A stretch of DNA of 64,000 bases from an uncultured Lachnospiraceae bacterium (GCA_947589315.1 CANPZE010000005.1:21211-85210), one strand, 5' to 3'. Positions 52,610 to 62,801 are shown, counted from the first letter of the stretch. A program made the numbers and translations. Notes: generated by a model not told the origin, from the sequence alone.

Positions 52610-54007
52610 CTATTCTTTCCAAGGGGATAATTCCATTGCCTTCAGAAAATAGTCCCGAAACTCCTGAGAATCAGCCAATTCCATATGTTCTATCTCCCCG
52701 GACAATTTCTGCCCCTGCTCCAAAAGTCCCTCGTCCAACAGAACAGCCGCCGCCCCTCTGCCCGCCGCATTTCCAACGAAGCTCATGCGTTCCGGCGGCA
52801 CTACAGGAAAAAGCCCCAGCAATTCTCCGCTGCTCCGGGAGACATAGCTGCCAAAGGTTCCCGCCACTTTGATCTCCTCCACCTGCTTCAGAGATACCCC
52901 GCCCCGGCGGAGCAACAGCTTCATCCCTGCCTGTACCGCAGCCTTGGCCGCCTGAAAATTGCGGATATCCTCCTGGCTAATGTAAACCCCCTGTCCCTCA
53001 TCTTCTTTCCAGAGATAAAACCTTCGTTCACCGGAAGCAGAGAGACAGCAGCGCAAGTAGTCCGGCAGCGCCTCTTCCCCCTGGCCGTCTCTCTGCAAAA
53101 GATAGCCGTCCCTCTTTACCACTCCATACCGGACCAGCTGCGCCATTGCATCTACCAAACCAGATCCGCATATGCCTCTGGGGATCAATTTTTGACAAGA
53201 GCCCGTCTGGCCCGCATCCTGTAACACCTCTAATAATAAATTACCCACCTGAGGCGCAAAACGTACCGAGGCAATCGCCCCGTTCTCTCCCCTCATGCCG
53301 CAGGCGATCCCCATTCCTTCAAAAGCGGGGCCTGCCGCTGCGGAACACACAGTTAAATGCCCTCTATTGTTCAAAATAATCTCTGCATTGGTCCCAATAT
53401 CCACTGCCAGCTGCACCCTGTCCTGGGTCAGCTTTTCCTGCAGGATCACAGCCATGGCATCTCCGCCCACATGACCGCCAATCCCTGACAGGACCTGAAT
53501 CTGCGTATCAGCCAACAGTTCCATGCCTAATTCTCTTCCGTAACAGAGAAGGTTCCCTTCATAAGCTGCCTGGAACGGACTGCCTGCCAATCGATCTACC
53601 GGCTGGTTCAAGAATATATGGCACATTGCCGGATTGCCCACCACTACCATTTTCTGGATATGGCCCGCCTCCAATTTAGAACCTGCCCATTCTTCCCAGA
53701 CATGTCCCGCCATTTCCTCCAATTGCTTTATGATCATTTCATGGAGAACTGCCTGCCTGCCCTGGATACAATGCATAAGACGCATCATAACATCTTTTCC
53801 CATGGTTGTCTGGCGATTGATGGTCGTACATCCTCTCAACCCCTTTTTTGAAAAAAGATCATATAGGGCAAGGGATACCGTAGTGGTCCCAATATCCACT
53901 GCCAGGCCATACCCTAAGGTTCCTGCAGCGCCCAGAACCTCCTGGGAATGGGGCAGTTCTCCCTCTGCCTTTGCCGATAGGATTTCCCTTCTGCGGATAA
54001 TAACCAT
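52610..54007 (-). CDS. ASKHA-domain corrinoid-activation (RACo/DUF4445-like) protein
   Basis: 465 residues from the ATG at 54007. It has two ASKHA-type ATPase lobes: GYGLAVDIGTTTVSLALYD with TTINRQTTMGKDVMMR near the N-terminus, and AVDIGTNAEIILNN then GICGSGLVDAMAQLV. RACo proteins use ATP to reductively reactivate corrinoid methyltransferases. The N-terminal [2Fe-2S] ferredoxin domain of RACo is missing. No corrinoid protein gene is nearby, so function is uncertain. Downstream of rny on the same strand but separated by a terminator. Confidence 0.78.
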   Translation of the reverse strand: MVIIRRREILSAKAEGELPHSQEVLGAAGTLGYGLAVDIGTTTVSLALYDLFSKKGLRGCTTINRQTTMGKDVMMRLMHCIQGRQAVLHEMIIKQLEEMAGHVWEEWAGSKLEAGHIQKMVVVGNPAMCHIFLNQPVDRLAGSPFQAAYEGNLLCYGRELGMELLADTQIQVLSGIGGHVGGDAMAVILQEKLTQDRVQLAVDIGTNAEIILNNRGHLTVCSAAAGPAFEGMGIACGMRGENGAIASVRFAPQVGNLLLEVLQDAGQTGSCQKLIPRGICGSGLVDAMAQLVRYGVVKRDGYLLQRDGQGEEALPDYLRCCLSASGERRFYLWKEDEGQGVYISQEDIRNFQAAKAAVQAGMKLLLRRGGVSLKQVEEIKVAGTFGSYVSRSSGELLGLFPVVPPERMSFVGNAAGRGAAAVLLDEGLLEQGQKLSGEIEHMELADSQEFRDYFLKAMELSPWKE

Positions 54008-54052
54008 TCTGCATCCCTTCTTTTTCAATAATCTTCAATAATCGTTTCATAT

Positions 54053-54102
54053 AAAAGAACCGCCATACTATAAGCCAGGAGCTTATTAATCATGACGGTT
54101 CC
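54053..54102 (-). terminator. rny terminator
   Basis: On minus, GGAACCG... and ...CGGTTC (54057-54102) form a long stem with inner ATAAGC/GCTTAT pairing and a TCCTG loop, followed by TTTT. It lies just after the rny stop and would end that transcript before the RACo-like gene. Confidence 0.8.
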
Positions 54103-54129
54103 TTAATTTCTGTTTACAGGCTATTGTGT

Positions 54130-55692
54130 CTATTTTGCATAATCTGTAACTCTGGATTCACGGATCACATTGACTTTAATCTGACCCGGATATTTCAATT
54201 CAGACTCAATCCTCTTGGAAATATCTCTCGCAAGAAGGACCATATCATCATCGGAAATTTTGTCAGGCACTACCATAACACGAATCTCACGCCCCGCCTG
54301 AATTGCATATGACTTGTCAACTCCCTTAAAGCTATTTGAAATATCTTCTAACTGTTTTAATCTGTTTGTGTATGTCTCTAAAGTCTCGCGGCGAGCGCCC
54401 GGCCTTGCCGCAGAAATGCTATCTGCAGCCTGGACAATACATGCGATCAGAGACTCCGGTTCCACATCGCCATGGTGTGCTTCCACAGCATTAACCACAA
54501 TGTTGGATTCTTTGTATTTGCGGCAAAGATCTGCGCCAATCTGTACATGCGTACCTTCAATCTCCTGATCTACGGACTTTCCTATATCATGTAACAGGCC
54601 GGCACGTTTGGCAATTCTTACATCCTCGCCAATCTCCCCGGCAAGAAGGCCGGCAAGATGGGCTACCTCCATAGAATGCTTCAATGCATTCTGCCCATAA
54701 CTGGTACGGAATTTCATCCTTCCCAGTAACCGGATCAATTCCGGATTAATTCCGTGAACACCCACTTCCAGAGTGGCAGCCTCTCCCTCTTCGCGGATCA
54801 TAGACTCGACTTCCTTCTGAGCCTTCTCCACGGTCTCTTCGATCCTGGCCGGATGGATCCGTCCATCCACGATCAGTCTCTCCAATGCGATCCGGGCCAC
54901 TTCCCTTCTCACACCGTCAAACGCAGACAAGACTACAGCTTCCGGTGTATCGTCAATGATCAGATTAACGCCGGTAAGTGTCTCAAGAGTACGTATATTC
55001 CGTCCCTCGCGGCCAATGATCCGGCCCTTCATTTCTTCACTGGGCAGCTGCACTACTGATATAGTCGTCTCAGCGACATGGTCTGCCGCACAACGCTGAA
55101 TCGCAGTGACAACGCAATCTTTGGCTATCTTATCCGCTTCTTCCTTTGCTCTTTTTTCCAGTTCCTTTACAAGAACTGCAGTCTCATGTTTTACGTCTTC
55201 TTCAACAGATTTTAAAAGATATTCTTTCGCTTCATCAGAGGTCAACCCGGAAATCTTTTCAAGCTCGCGCAAATGACTGGCCTTTACTTCCTCCAGCTCT
55301 TCCTTCAACTTGTCCAGGGCAGAATCCTTCTTATTCAGGTCTGCTTCCTTTTTTTCCAAGGCTTCCGATTTCTTATCCAGAGCTTCCTCTTTCGATAACA
55401 CTCGCTTCTCATATCGCTGCAGCTCTGCTTTACTTTCCTTGGCTTCACGCTCAATCTCATTCTTATTTTTGAGCGCTTCCTCCTTTGCTTCCAGCAAAGC
55501 CTCCCGCTTTTTCGTTTCCGCAGTCTTTAACGCATCGTCAATAATCTTACGCGCCTTATCTTCTGCATTACCCAGTTTCTCCTTCTCGGATTCAATGTAC
55601 TTGTCCACAGAAACTTTTTTCGTAATTAAAGCGGTTGCAATAATCGCAACAAATAGAACCACAATAGCAGGACCTACTATTATCGGTGGCAT
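54130..55692 (-). CDS. rny: Ribonuclease Y
   Basis: 520 residues of standard length. N-terminal membrane helix (about 4-24), a long coiled coil rich in Glu/Lys (about 30-185), a KH domain (about 210-270, with [25 protein letters not shown]), and an HD domain with [10 protein letters not shown]. It is the endoribonuclease starting mRNA decay at the membrane. The start follows AAGGAGG, which is part of the palindrome AGGAGGTGCTCCT. Confidence 0.97.
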   Translation of the reverse strand: MPPIIVGPAIVVLFVAIIATALITKKVSVDKYIESEKEKLGNAEDKARKIIDDALKTAETKKREALLEAKEEALKNKNEIEREAKESKAELQRYEKRVLSKEEALDKKSEALEKKEADLNKKDSALDKLKEELEEVKASHLRELEKISGLTSDEAKEYLLKSVEEDVKHETAVLVKELEKRAKEEADKIAKDCVVTAIQRCAADHVAETTISVVQLPSEEMKGRIIGREGRNIRTLETLTGVNLIIDDTPEAVVLSAFDGVRREVARIALERLIVDGRIHPARIEETVEKAQKEVESMIREEGEAATLEVGVHGINPELIRLLGRMKFRTSYGQNALKHSMEVAHLAGLLAGEIGEDVRIAKRAGLLHDIGKSVDQEIEGTHVQIGADLCRKYKESNIVVNAVEAHHGDVEPESLIACIVQAADSISAARPGARRETLETYTNRLKQLEDISNSFKGVDKSYAIQAGREIRVMVVPDKISDDDMVLLARDISKRIESELKYPGQIKVNVIRESRVTDYAK

Positions 55693-55744
55693 CGAACAGG
55701 AGCACCTCCTTATATATTTTCATTGTATAGAATACAACTATTTA

Positions 55745-55773
55745 ATTTTATACTTTTTGCAGGAATGTGTCAA
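55745..55773 (-). promoter_or_regulatory. rny promoter
   Basis: Minus-strand TTGACA (55768-55773), spacer 17, TAAAAT (55745-55750), about 52 bases before the rny ATG. Confidence 0.75.
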
Positions 55774-55836
55774 GCTATAACATACTTAATTTATATCGCC
55801 TGAAAAGATCTTAGATAAATATATGTTCTCAATTTA

Positions 55837-56283
55837 TTACATATCCAGGACTCGCCGGATATCACCGGAGCGGAATCCCCTCCGGTACAACTTTGCTGCA
55901 AGCTTGCTCTTTTCCTGATAGGATAATTGCTCTTTTTCTGTTCCCCTCAGCAATTTTGCTGCCTCCCGCTCCAGAGCCGGGGTGTCGTCCCAATCAATCT
56001 CCTCCAGAGCGAGATCAATGCATTCCTCCGGTACATGCCGCTTATTCAGGTCCTGACGCAAACGCTGAAGGCTTCTCTGTTCCCGGTATATCTCTATAAA
56101 ATGCCTGGCATACCGCAGATCATCAATATAATGAAAAGAACTTACATATTCTATCGCTCCCTCGATCGCTTCCGGTGAAAATCCTTTCTTTGCCAGCTTA
56201 TCCCGCAGTTCCCACTCGGTCCTGTCCATATGCTGCAACAGCGCCATTGCTTTTTTCTCTGCCTCCAGGATTTCTCCTTCCAT
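55837..56283 (-). CDS. recX: Regulatory protein RecX
   Basis: 148 residues with the RecX helical repeats: ALLQHMDRTEWELRDKLAKKGFSPEAIEGAIEYV, RYARHFIEIYREQRSLQRLRQDLNKRHV and AAKLYRRGFRSGDIRRVLDM. It binds and modulates RecA filaments. It lies 42 bases after recA in the usual order. Confidence 0.93.
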   Translation of the reverse strand: MEGEILEAEKKAMALLQHMDRTEWELRDKLAKKGFSPEAIEGAIEYVSSFHYIDDLRYARHFIEIYREQRSLQRLRQDLNKRHVPEECIDLALEEIDWDDTPALEREAAKLLRGTEKEQLSYQEKSKLAAKLYRRGFRSGDIRRVLDM

Positions 56284-56325
56284 CTGCAGTCACCCTTTTC
56301 TCTGTTCTTTCTGCCTGAAATGGCT

Positions 56326-57423
56326 TTATTTCAACGCTTCCTTGCTATTTGCAGAGGACTTTGCCGCTTTCATGGAGGCCTTTCCCTCTGCGGCAGCCTC
56401 TTCTGTCTCTTCATGTTGATCTTGGCTATACTTATCCCGTACTTTTTGTTCAATCTCCTTCATCACATCCGGGTGTTCCTTCAGATACAGCTTGGCATTC
56501 TCTCTTCCCTGGCCGATCTTATTCCCCTGATAGGCGTACCATGCGCCACTCTTGACTACAATATCCTCATTGGCCGCCAGATCCAGAATATCCCCTTCCC
56601 GGGAGATCCCTTCTCCGAAAATGATATCCACCTCAGCTTCGCGGAAAGGCGGAGCAACCTTATTCTTAACGACCTTGATCCTCGTCCGGTTGCCAATAGC
56701 CGCTCCATCTTTTTTAATCTGCTCTCCCCTGCGAACCTCCAGACGTATGGAGGAATAATATTTTAAAGCCCTTCCTCCTGTAGTAGTCTCTGGATTCCCA
56801 AACATAACCCCTACTTTCTCGCGAAGCTGGTTAATAAAGATGACCGTACAGCTGGTCTTTCCGATAATACCAGTCAGCTTCCGCAGCGCCTGGGACATCA
56901 AACGGGCCTGAAGCCCCACATGGGAGTCCCCCATATCTCCTTCGATCTCTGCCTTCGGAACCAGGGCAGCCACAGAATCCACAATCACCACATCTATCGC
57001 TCCGGAACGCACCATCGTCTCGGCGATCTCCAGAGCCTGCTCGCCGTTGTCCGGTTGGGATATATAAAGATTGTCAATATCAACACCAATCTTTTTCGCA
57101 TAAATGGGATCCAGGGCATGCTCCGCATCAATAAACCCGGCAATCCCGCCCAGCTTCTGTACCTCTGCTACTGCATGGAGGGCGACTGTAGTCTTACCTC
57201 CGGACTCGGGACCGTAAATCTCTACTACCCTTCCCTTGGGAATGCCGCCTACACCCAGAGCTAAATCCAGCGCCAGGGAACCGGAGGGAAATGTCTCCAC
57301 GCTGAGATGCGTATTGTCTCCCAGCTTCATGACAGCGCCCTTCCCATAAGCCTTCTCAATCTGTGCAACAGCGGATTCCAATGCTTTTCTTTTATTCTCG
57401 TCCATAATAATCTCTTTTGCCAT
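56326..57423 (-). CDS. recA: Recombinase RecA
   Basis: 365 residues from the ATG at 57423, after GAGAGG; the longer upstream frame crosses the promoter and is rejected. Walker [10 protein letters not shown], the L1 and L2 loops ([22 protein letters not shown] and [26 protein letters not shown]) and the standard C-terminus are present, with an Ala/Glu/Lys-rich tail. A LexA-type box overlaps its transcription start. Confidence 0.98.
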   Translation of the reverse strand: MAKEIIMDENKRKALESAVAQIEKAYGKGAVMKLGDNTHLSVETFPSGSLALDLALGVGGIPKGRVVEIYGPESGGKTTVALHAVAEVQKLGGIAGFIDAEHALDPIYAKKIGVDIDNLYISQPDNGEQALEIAETMVRSGAIDVVIVDSVAALVPKAEIEGDMGDSHVGLQARLMSQALRKLTGIIGKTSCTVIFINQLREKVGVMFGNPETTTGGRALKYYSSIRLEVRRGEQIKKDGAAIGNRTRIKVVKNKVAPPFREAEVDIIFGEGISREGDILDLAANEDIVVKSGAWYAYQGNKIGQGRENAKLYLKEHPDVMKEIEQKVRDKYSQDQHEETEEAAAEGKASMKAAKSSANSKEALK

Positions 57424-57441
57424 AATGGTCCTCTCTTTCTG

Positions 57442-57454
57442 CGAACAAATGTTC
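57442..57454 (-). promoter_or_regulatory. LexA (SOS) box at recA
   Basis: CGAACAAATGTTC fits the Firmicutes SOS box CGAACRNRYGTTY. It lies between the recA -10 and the ATG, so LexA would block initiation. Confidence 0.88.
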
Positions 57455-57463
57455 TCTTTGAAT

Positions 57464-57492
57464 ATAATAATGCATTTTAGTTCTGCTGTCAA
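57464..57492 (-). promoter_or_regulatory. recA promoter
   Basis: Minus-strand TTGACA (57487-57492), spacer 17, TATTAT (57464-57469), placing the start just before the LexA box. Confidence 0.82.
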
Positions 57493-57532
57493 CAAATATT
57501 TCAAGTGGTAGCATCGTATCATATTTTAAAAT

Positions 57533-58588
57533 TTACTTCAATTCTCTTTTTTGACGATAAAGCTGGCTATATTTTGTGACATACTCCGAAGTTACCAGGT
57601 GATATTTCTTCATTTCCTGCAGGCTCCTGACAAATGCCTTGGGAGGCAGCTGCAGCATTCCCTGTAGTACCTTTTCTGTAGACCGATGGTATTCCTCCAG
57701 CGTAATCACCGTATTTTTGCATAGAAGGCTATACCGATAGATTTCTTTGAAGTATTCATCAAAATACGTAGAATTATTTACTTTGTCATCCACTAAAAAT
57801 GGAATATTAGGAAGAACCTCCATTACATTCCGGACCGATGTGTTGGTGACCGATATGCCGGGACGTATCTGAAAAAGATTTTTGGTATATCTTAATTCCC
57901 CTTCCCTGGCCAGCTCATGGTAAGTGGGAAGATAGGGCGTATACAGCTTGGTAACAAAGCTGCTGTAGCGGAAAGTAGGATAGTCCCTCTCCGGATCGGC
58001 AGGCTGATTGGGCTGGAAAAGAATCCCGGTTACTTCATGCAATGGAATGGCAAACTCCAGGGCGCTGCCTTCCAGGGCGAGGATATGCAGCTGGGTATCT
58101 GTCCTCCACATAACAGCCGGCGTATATTCCAGCTGCTCCTCCGGATAAGAATCGATCAAAAGAAAAACGTGTTTCTGGCGTACCTTGTGTTCTTTCATTG
58201 CCTGCTTGAGCTTTTTCTCATTCATGGAAGCAATATAGGCAGCCTTTGCCTGCGCTTTTTCCTTTCGGTCAGCGGAATTTACCATTCCGCCAGTCTCCGC
58301 CTCTTCTTTATCCGTTCCGGTATGGGAAGCCTTGTCTCTTTTCTCCCGGCCGGCTTTAGGAACGGAAGCTGGCTTTTTCCGGTTTAATTGTTCCAAAGAA
58401 GCGGACTGGGATGTAATAAACGCCGCAACACCGCATGCCGCTGCGCCCGCGCCAAATACATAGGAGCCCAGCGCAGCAGCAAATACGGTTAATCCGATTG
58501 TCGCTAATATCATAATGAAAATAGACCAAAGAAACAATTTTGCCTTAACTGTCCCATGGAACATCGTATTGATAATTCTCTGCATCAT
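57533..58588 (-). CDS. Membrane protein of unknown function with C-terminal PH-like region
   Basis: 351 residues. Two membrane helices (about 16-60), a charged linker rich in Lys/Glu/Ala/Gln (about 65-130), then a soluble domain (KHVFLLIDSYPEEQLEYTPAVMWRTDTQLHILALEG...), which looks beta-rich. No family is recognised with confidence. It overlaps the DUF1653-containing gene upstream by 4 bases (ATGA), so the two are translated together. Confidence 0.6.
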   Translation of the reverse strand: MMQRIINTMFHGTVKAKLFLWSIFIMILATIGLTVFAAALGSYVFGAGAAACGVAAFITSQSASLEQLNRKKPASVPKAGREKRDKASHTGTDKEEAETGGMVNSADRKEKAQAKAAYIASMNEKKLKQAMKEHKVRQKHVFLLIDSYPEEQLEYTPAVMWRTDTQLHILALEGSALEFAIPLHEVTGILFQPNQPADPERDYPTFRYSSFVTKLYTPYLPTYHELAREGELRYTKNLFQIRPGISVTNTSVRNVMEVLPNIPFLVDDKVNNSTYFDEYFKEIYRYSLLCKNTVITLEEYHRSTEKVLQGMLQLPPKAFVRSLQEMKKYHLVTSEYVTKYSQLYRQKRELK

Positions 58589-59211
58589 CCCCGCAGCCTT
58601 CCTCCCGCCTCATATTTTTCAAAAGTCTCCAGGCAATGCAGGATTGTCTCATACTGTTCCTCCTGCGATCCCTCTTCCAGCACGATATCCAGGGCCACAG
58701 CAATGTTACTCAGCAGACGCTGGTCAAGATACTGGCGCAGTCCAATATAGATCTGCCGTTTCTCCCGGTAAGTCCTTGCATCCAGCAGCGCCATAAAGCC
58801 CTCCTGGGCAATCTGCCCCGCAGACAGCTTTCCGGACAGATACTTTTCCGGCTGCCCTGACAAAAATACTTTTTTTAGATCTAAGCCTGCTATGGCTTCT
58901 TCTTTTGGCAATTTCCCCTCTTGCCGGCCTGCGCCTGGCACCTTCCGAGAACCGGCCGGCTCCGGCTTCCTTATAGAAACCGGCTGAAAACGGAATTTCT
59001 GGGAACTTTTCGGATATTTTTCCCTGTCCACAGGCATCAAAAAGCTTTCCAGCGGACAGGCCCACACCTGGAAGGGCGGCTGCATTTCCTGATACACGAC
59101 TACTTCTCTTCCTGTCTCGCTATCCCTGGCCATCTGCCGGATCTGACATACGCTCCCCTGAAAATGGCGGTAAAAGTCTCCTTCTGCCGGAATCTTCTGA
59201 TTCATAATCAT
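58585..59211 (-). CDS. DUF1653-domain protein with long C-terminal extension
   Basis: 208 residues. The first 65 (GDFYRHFQGSVCQIRQMARDSETGREVVVYQEMQPPFQVWACPLESFLMPV) are a DUF1653 domain, usually a free-standing 65-80 residue protein. The extra 140 residues contain a Pro/Arg-rich linker and a helical end (YIGLRQYLDQRLLSNIAVALDIVLEEGS...). Function unknown. Operon with the downstream membrane protein by 4-base overlap. The fusion is notable. Confidence 0.75.
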   Translation of the reverse strand: MIMNQKIPAEGDFYRHFQGSVCQIRQMARDSETGREVVVYQEMQPPFQVWACPLESFLMPVDREKYPKSSQKFRFQPVSIRKPEPAGSRKVPGAGRQEGKLPKEEAIAGLDLKKVFLSGQPEKYLSGKLSAGQIAQEGFMALLDARTYREKRQIYIGLRQYLDQRLLSNIAVALDIVLEEGSQEEQYETILHCLETFEKYEAGGRLRG

Positions 59212-59281
59212 CCCTCTTTTCTGTCCCTTCCCGGTCTTTCTGCAAAATGTCCCTGCAGATTTTTCTACCTGGCTGCTTTAT

Positions 59282-60208
59282 TTATATATATCGGTTTAAA
59301 ATTTTCTCCACGGAACCCCGGTAAGAACTGCCAAATAAATTCAAATGATTTAACAGATGGTATAGATTATACAATTCCCTTCTGTCCCGGTATCCGCTGT
59401 CTATGGGATTCACTTCACGATATGCCTGGTAGAAAGCAGCGGGATACCCTCCAAATAGCTCCGTCATCCCCAATTCCGCCTCAAAATGTCCTACATATGC
59501 CGCCGGATCAAGGATCCACGCTTTTCCATCAGGCCCGCAGACAGCATTCCCACTCCACAGATCGCCGTGAAGCAAGGACGGAGCTTCCGGTTCCACCAGA
59601 TAGCAGTCTAAATGATCCAACAGCTTTCCAAATTGCCGATGCATCCGGGAATCTAAATATCCCTCTGCCATCTGGATCTGGGGAAGTAGGCGGCATTCCC
59701 GGAAAAAGGCAATCCAACTGTCCATCGGCGTATTGATCTGCAAGGATGCGCCAATATAATTATCCTCCGCAAACCCAAACAATAAACTGCCATCTGCCCC
59801 CGTAAGGCCAGAACAATCTGCGCAATGCAGCGCAGCAAGCTCTCTTCCAAAGATTTCCCAATACTGGCTGCTTCTGGGAGCCGCTTCTAAATATTCCATC
59901 AGAAGAAAGGAAAACCCTTTTTCTTCATCCGCTCCCATCCCCAATACCTGAGGCACGCCTATAGTCCCTGCCCTCCGCAAAGCATTCAGCCCTCTTGCCT
60001 CTGCCTCAAAAAAAGACAGGTTCTCCAAAGTATTACACTTCATAAATACTGCAGAACCGTCAGAAAGGGACAGGCGATAGGCTTCATTAATATCTCCGCC
60101 ATACACCGGGCGTTTACTTGCAATCCTGACATCCTGTCCAAAAAGAAGGGCAATTGCCCTTTCAAGGGCATGCTTTCCAAAAAAGGCAGCGTTTCTTTTA
60201 TCGTCCAT
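59282..60208 (-). CDS. Fructosamine/ketosamine kinase family protein
   Basis: 308 residues. APH-like kinase fold with the fructosamine kinase pattern: GGDINEAYRLSLSDG, FMKCN, LLMEYLEA, the catalytic loop LLHGDLWSGNAVCGPDGKAWILDPAAYVGHFEAELGMTELFGGYP. Members phosphorylate Amadori products such as fructoselysine-type or protein-bound sugars. The substrate is not determined. 91 bases separate it from the DUF1848 gene. Confidence 0.88.
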   Translation of the reverse strand: MDDKRNAAFFGKHALERAIALLFGQDVRIASKRPVYGGDINEAYRLSLSDGSAVFMKCNTLENLSFFEAEARGLNALRRAGTIGVPQVLGMGADEEKGFSFLLMEYLEAAPRSSQYWEIFGRELAALHCADCSGLTGADGSLLFGFAEDNYIGASLQINTPMDSWIAFFRECRLLPQIQMAEGYLDSRMHRQFGKLLDHLDCYLVEPEAPSLLHGDLWSGNAVCGPDGKAWILDPAAYVGHFEAELGMTELFGGYPAAFYQAYREVNPIDSGYRDRRELYNLYHLLNHLNLFGSSYRGSVEKILNRYI

Positions 60209-60299
60209 GGATATTTCCTCCTGCAGCTTCCCTGCATTTTCTATGCCTTAGGTGTTGATTATAGCAAAAACCACTGTAGATGACAATATCGGGCCTGGG

Positions 60300-61238
60300 C
60301 TAAGAGAAGTCTAATCTGATCTGCCTGTCCAGCCAGCTTTTCTGCACAGCGTTATGGATCACATCGCCAGGCATGCTCCCTCCAAGCAAAAACGGAGATT
60401 GAGGGTCGTGCCTTCTTCTGTTTTCTTTCACCGCCGCCGCATTTGTATTGGCATAACAGTATTTGCACAAATGTCCGCAGGTATCATAGGCTCCAATATC
60501 CACGCCAAGCAGGCAGGCGCATTGCCCCCTGCGCTGGTTCTTCTTCCCACCGGGAACATCAAGCGGGCAATGCAGGGCTTTTTCAAAGGTATGGACTGTC
60601 ATGCAGCCGGCGCAATCGGCTCCATACTGTTCCAATTCCTTCCCCTCTGCGCAGGGCTTTATTGTCATGCCGTACTTTTTACCAATCCTTATAAATTCTC
60701 TGCCGATCTTCAGCCTTTCCTCCTTTGGTACCTCTCTTACCTGGGGAAAATTGCGCTCTACCTTTTTGTATATGTCGATAAAACTGATAACACATGTTTC
60801 TGTATAACCGGACAATGTCCCAGCCATTTTTTCAAAGCAGGCAATATGCCGCTCCGCAGGATAAGCTTCATTGACCAAAATCGGGTCATACCGCCAGCCT
60901 ATAGAATCTATCCCAACCATTTCAGAAAGTTTCTTAAAGCTTTCCATTACCTTCTCTTTATCGGGAACATTGGGTTCGATTTCTTTTCCATAAGGCGTAA
61001 TGGTAACAAACCAATATTGCCCATATGGACGCAGCGCATCCATATGGGCAAGCATAGGTTCCGGATTTTTGGTACAGAACGCAATCAGATCCACTACATC
61101 CGGATCCAGGCAGTATCTTGTCACACTGCAGGGATTATACGGATTGCGGACAAGCACATATCCTTCTTTTATCCTGTTCAATAACCATTTATGGTAAAAT
61201 GCCGGAATGTCAGTCCGCATCCCTGTTTGTATAATCAT
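60300..61238 (-). CDS. DUF1848 family protein (possible radical-SAM-like Cys motif)
   Basis: 312 residues from the ATG at 61238; the upstream in-frame start is rejected for lack of a ribosome site. The conserved start IIQTGMRTDIPAFYHKWLLNRIKEGYVLVRNPYNPCSVTRYCLDPDVVDLIAFCTKNPEPML and the C-terminal CGHLCKYCYAN cluster (CxxxCxxC) are typical of DUF1848. The cluster and further Cys residues suggest an Fe-S site. The biochemical role is unknown. Confidence 0.85.
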   Translation of the reverse strand: MIIQTGMRTDIPAFYHKWLLNRIKEGYVLVRNPYNPCSVTRYCLDPDVVDLIAFCTKNPEPMLAHMDALRPYGQYWFVTITPYGKEIEPNVPDKEKVMESFKKLSEMVGIDSIGWRYDPILVNEAYPAERHIACFEKMAGTLSGYTETCVISFIDIYKKVERNFPQVREVPKEERLKIGREFIRIGKKYGMTIKPCAEGKELEQYGADCAGCMTVHTFEKALHCPLDVPGGKKNQRRGQCACLLGVDIGAYDTCGHLCKYCYANTNAAAVKENRRRHDPQSPFLLGGSMPGDVIHNAVQKSWLDRQIRLDFS

Positions 61239-61306
61239 TGCACTCTCTCTTTCCGGTTGGAGCGTTGCCAACCATAAATCTGTCATAATGGATATTTCCT
61301 GCAAAG

Positions 61307-62773
61307 TCAGGATGTCTGGCGTAATCCACCGTCTCCCTCCTCTGGAGCAAATCGTCCTGTATCACATGCACTACTGCTTCTGCACTCAGATAATTGCCTG
61401 TATGTTACGGCAATAATACTTGCGGAAACAATAGCGGTCAACAAGTCCGATACCGGCATAGAGTACAGTACCCCGTCAAGTCCAAAAAACAAAGGCAAAA
61501 CCAGAGCAAACCCTACGCCAAATACGATCTCCCGGATCATGGAAAGCGCCGTAGAGGCAACTGCCTTCCCCATTGCCTGCAAGAAGATGAAGGTAGCTTT
61601 ATTCAGGCAGGCAAATACGATCATGCAAAGATAAATCCGAAATGACTTTACCGCAAAATCTGTATAATATACACTTTCGTTCGCTGAACCAAAGATAGCG
61701 ATCAGCTGGCGGGGCAGCAGCTCAACAACGAGCAGTGCGGCGCAACCAACCGCTCCCTCGCAGGCAAGCAGCAAGGAAAACAGCTTTCTCACACGTTCCT
61801 GCCTGTTTGCGCCCATATTGTAGCCAACCACGGGAATACACCCTGCGGCCATGCCTATGACGATGGATATAACAATCTGGAAAAACTTCATTACAATTCC
61901 TACCACAGCCATGGGAATCTGTGCGTAAACCGCCTGCCCAAAGATTTCATCCAGTGCGCCGTATTTTCGGATCATATTATTGATCACTGCCATCGCAGCC
62001 ACAAGGGATATCTGTGAAAGAAAGCTGCAGATCCCCAGGGAAAGCGTACGCCCAACAATTCTCCCGTTCCAACGAAAATCCTTCTTTGACAGTTTTACCG
62101 TCTTTGTGTGAAGCAGGTACCACAGGGCAAGCAACGCAGTCGCTACCTGACCGATAACAGTCGCCACGGCAGCCCCCGTCATGCCCCACTTAAAACAAAA
62201 AATAAAAATCGGGTCAAGAATAATGTTCAGCGCCGCCCCCAGCAGCGTGGACGCCATAGCAAATTTAGGGCTTCCATCCGCACGGATGACAGGGTTCATG
62301 GCCTGGCCAAACATATAAAACGGAATGCCAAGAGAAATATAAAAGAAGTATTCCTTCGAGAAAGCAAATGTTTCTTCGTTGACAGTCCCACCGAACATTG
62401 TAATGATTGCATCAGAAAAAATCAAGTAAACTGCGCAAAGAAATACGCTGCTCAGCACCGTCAGCAGAACCGAAAGCCCGATACTCTGCCCCGCATCCTT
62501 TTCTTTCCCCTTCCCCAGGCTAAGACTGACAAAGGCGCAGCAGCCATCGCCGATCATCACAGCGATAGCCAACGCGATAACCGTAAGGGGATAAACTACC
62601 GTATTGGCGGCATTCCCAAAAGACCCGAGATAACTGGCATTGGCAATAAATATCTGGTCAACGATATTATAAAGTGCGCCAACCAAAAGAGAAATGATAC
62701 ACGGAAGCGCATACCTGCACATTAATTTACCGATTTTCCCGGTAACCAAAAATGATTGATCCAATTGTTGCAT
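61307..62773 (-). CDS. MATE-family multidrug/cation efflux protein
   Basis: 488 residues from the ATG at 62773 after AGGAGG; the longer in-frame version runs through the leader hairpin and is rejected. Twelve membrane helices and the MATE pattern (ALPCIISLLVGALYNIVDQIFIANASYLG ... PLTVIALAIAVMIGDGCCAFVSLSLGKG). It exports cationic compounds with Na+ or H+. Its leader has a promoter, an intrinsic terminator hairpin and a second hairpin, suggesting regulated read-through. Confidence 0.93.
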   Translation of the reverse strand: MQQLDQSFLVTGKIGKLMCRYALPCIISLLVGALYNIVDQIFIANASYLGSFGNAANTVVYPLTVIALAIAVMIGDGCCAFVSLSLGKGKEKDAGQSIGLSVLLTVLSSVFLCAVYLIFSDAIITMFGGTVNEETFAFSKEYFFYISLGIPFYMFGQAMNPVIRADGSPKFAMASTLLGAALNIILDPIFIFCFKWGMTGAAVATVIGQVATALLALWYLLHTKTVKLSKKDFRWNGRIVGRTLSLGICSFLSQISLVAAMAVINNMIRKYGALDEIFGQAVYAQIPMAVVGIVMKFFQIVISIVIGMAAGCIPVVGYNMGANRQERVRKLFSLLLACEGAVGCAALLVVELLPRQLIAIFGSANESVYYTDFAVKSFRIYLCMIVFACLNKATFIFLQAMGKAVASTALSMIREIVFGVGFALVLPLFFGLDGVLYSMPVSDLLTAIVSASIIAVTYRQLSECRSSSACDTGRFAPEEGDGGLRQTS

Positions 62774-62801
62774 TGTTTTAATCCTCCTCTTTCTGCATAA
62801 A

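Noticed and set aside
57424..57522. 33-residue N-terminal extension of RecA
   Set aside because: It would be translated from the promoter and LexA box region; [13 protein letters not shown] is the usual start and has GAGAGG before it.
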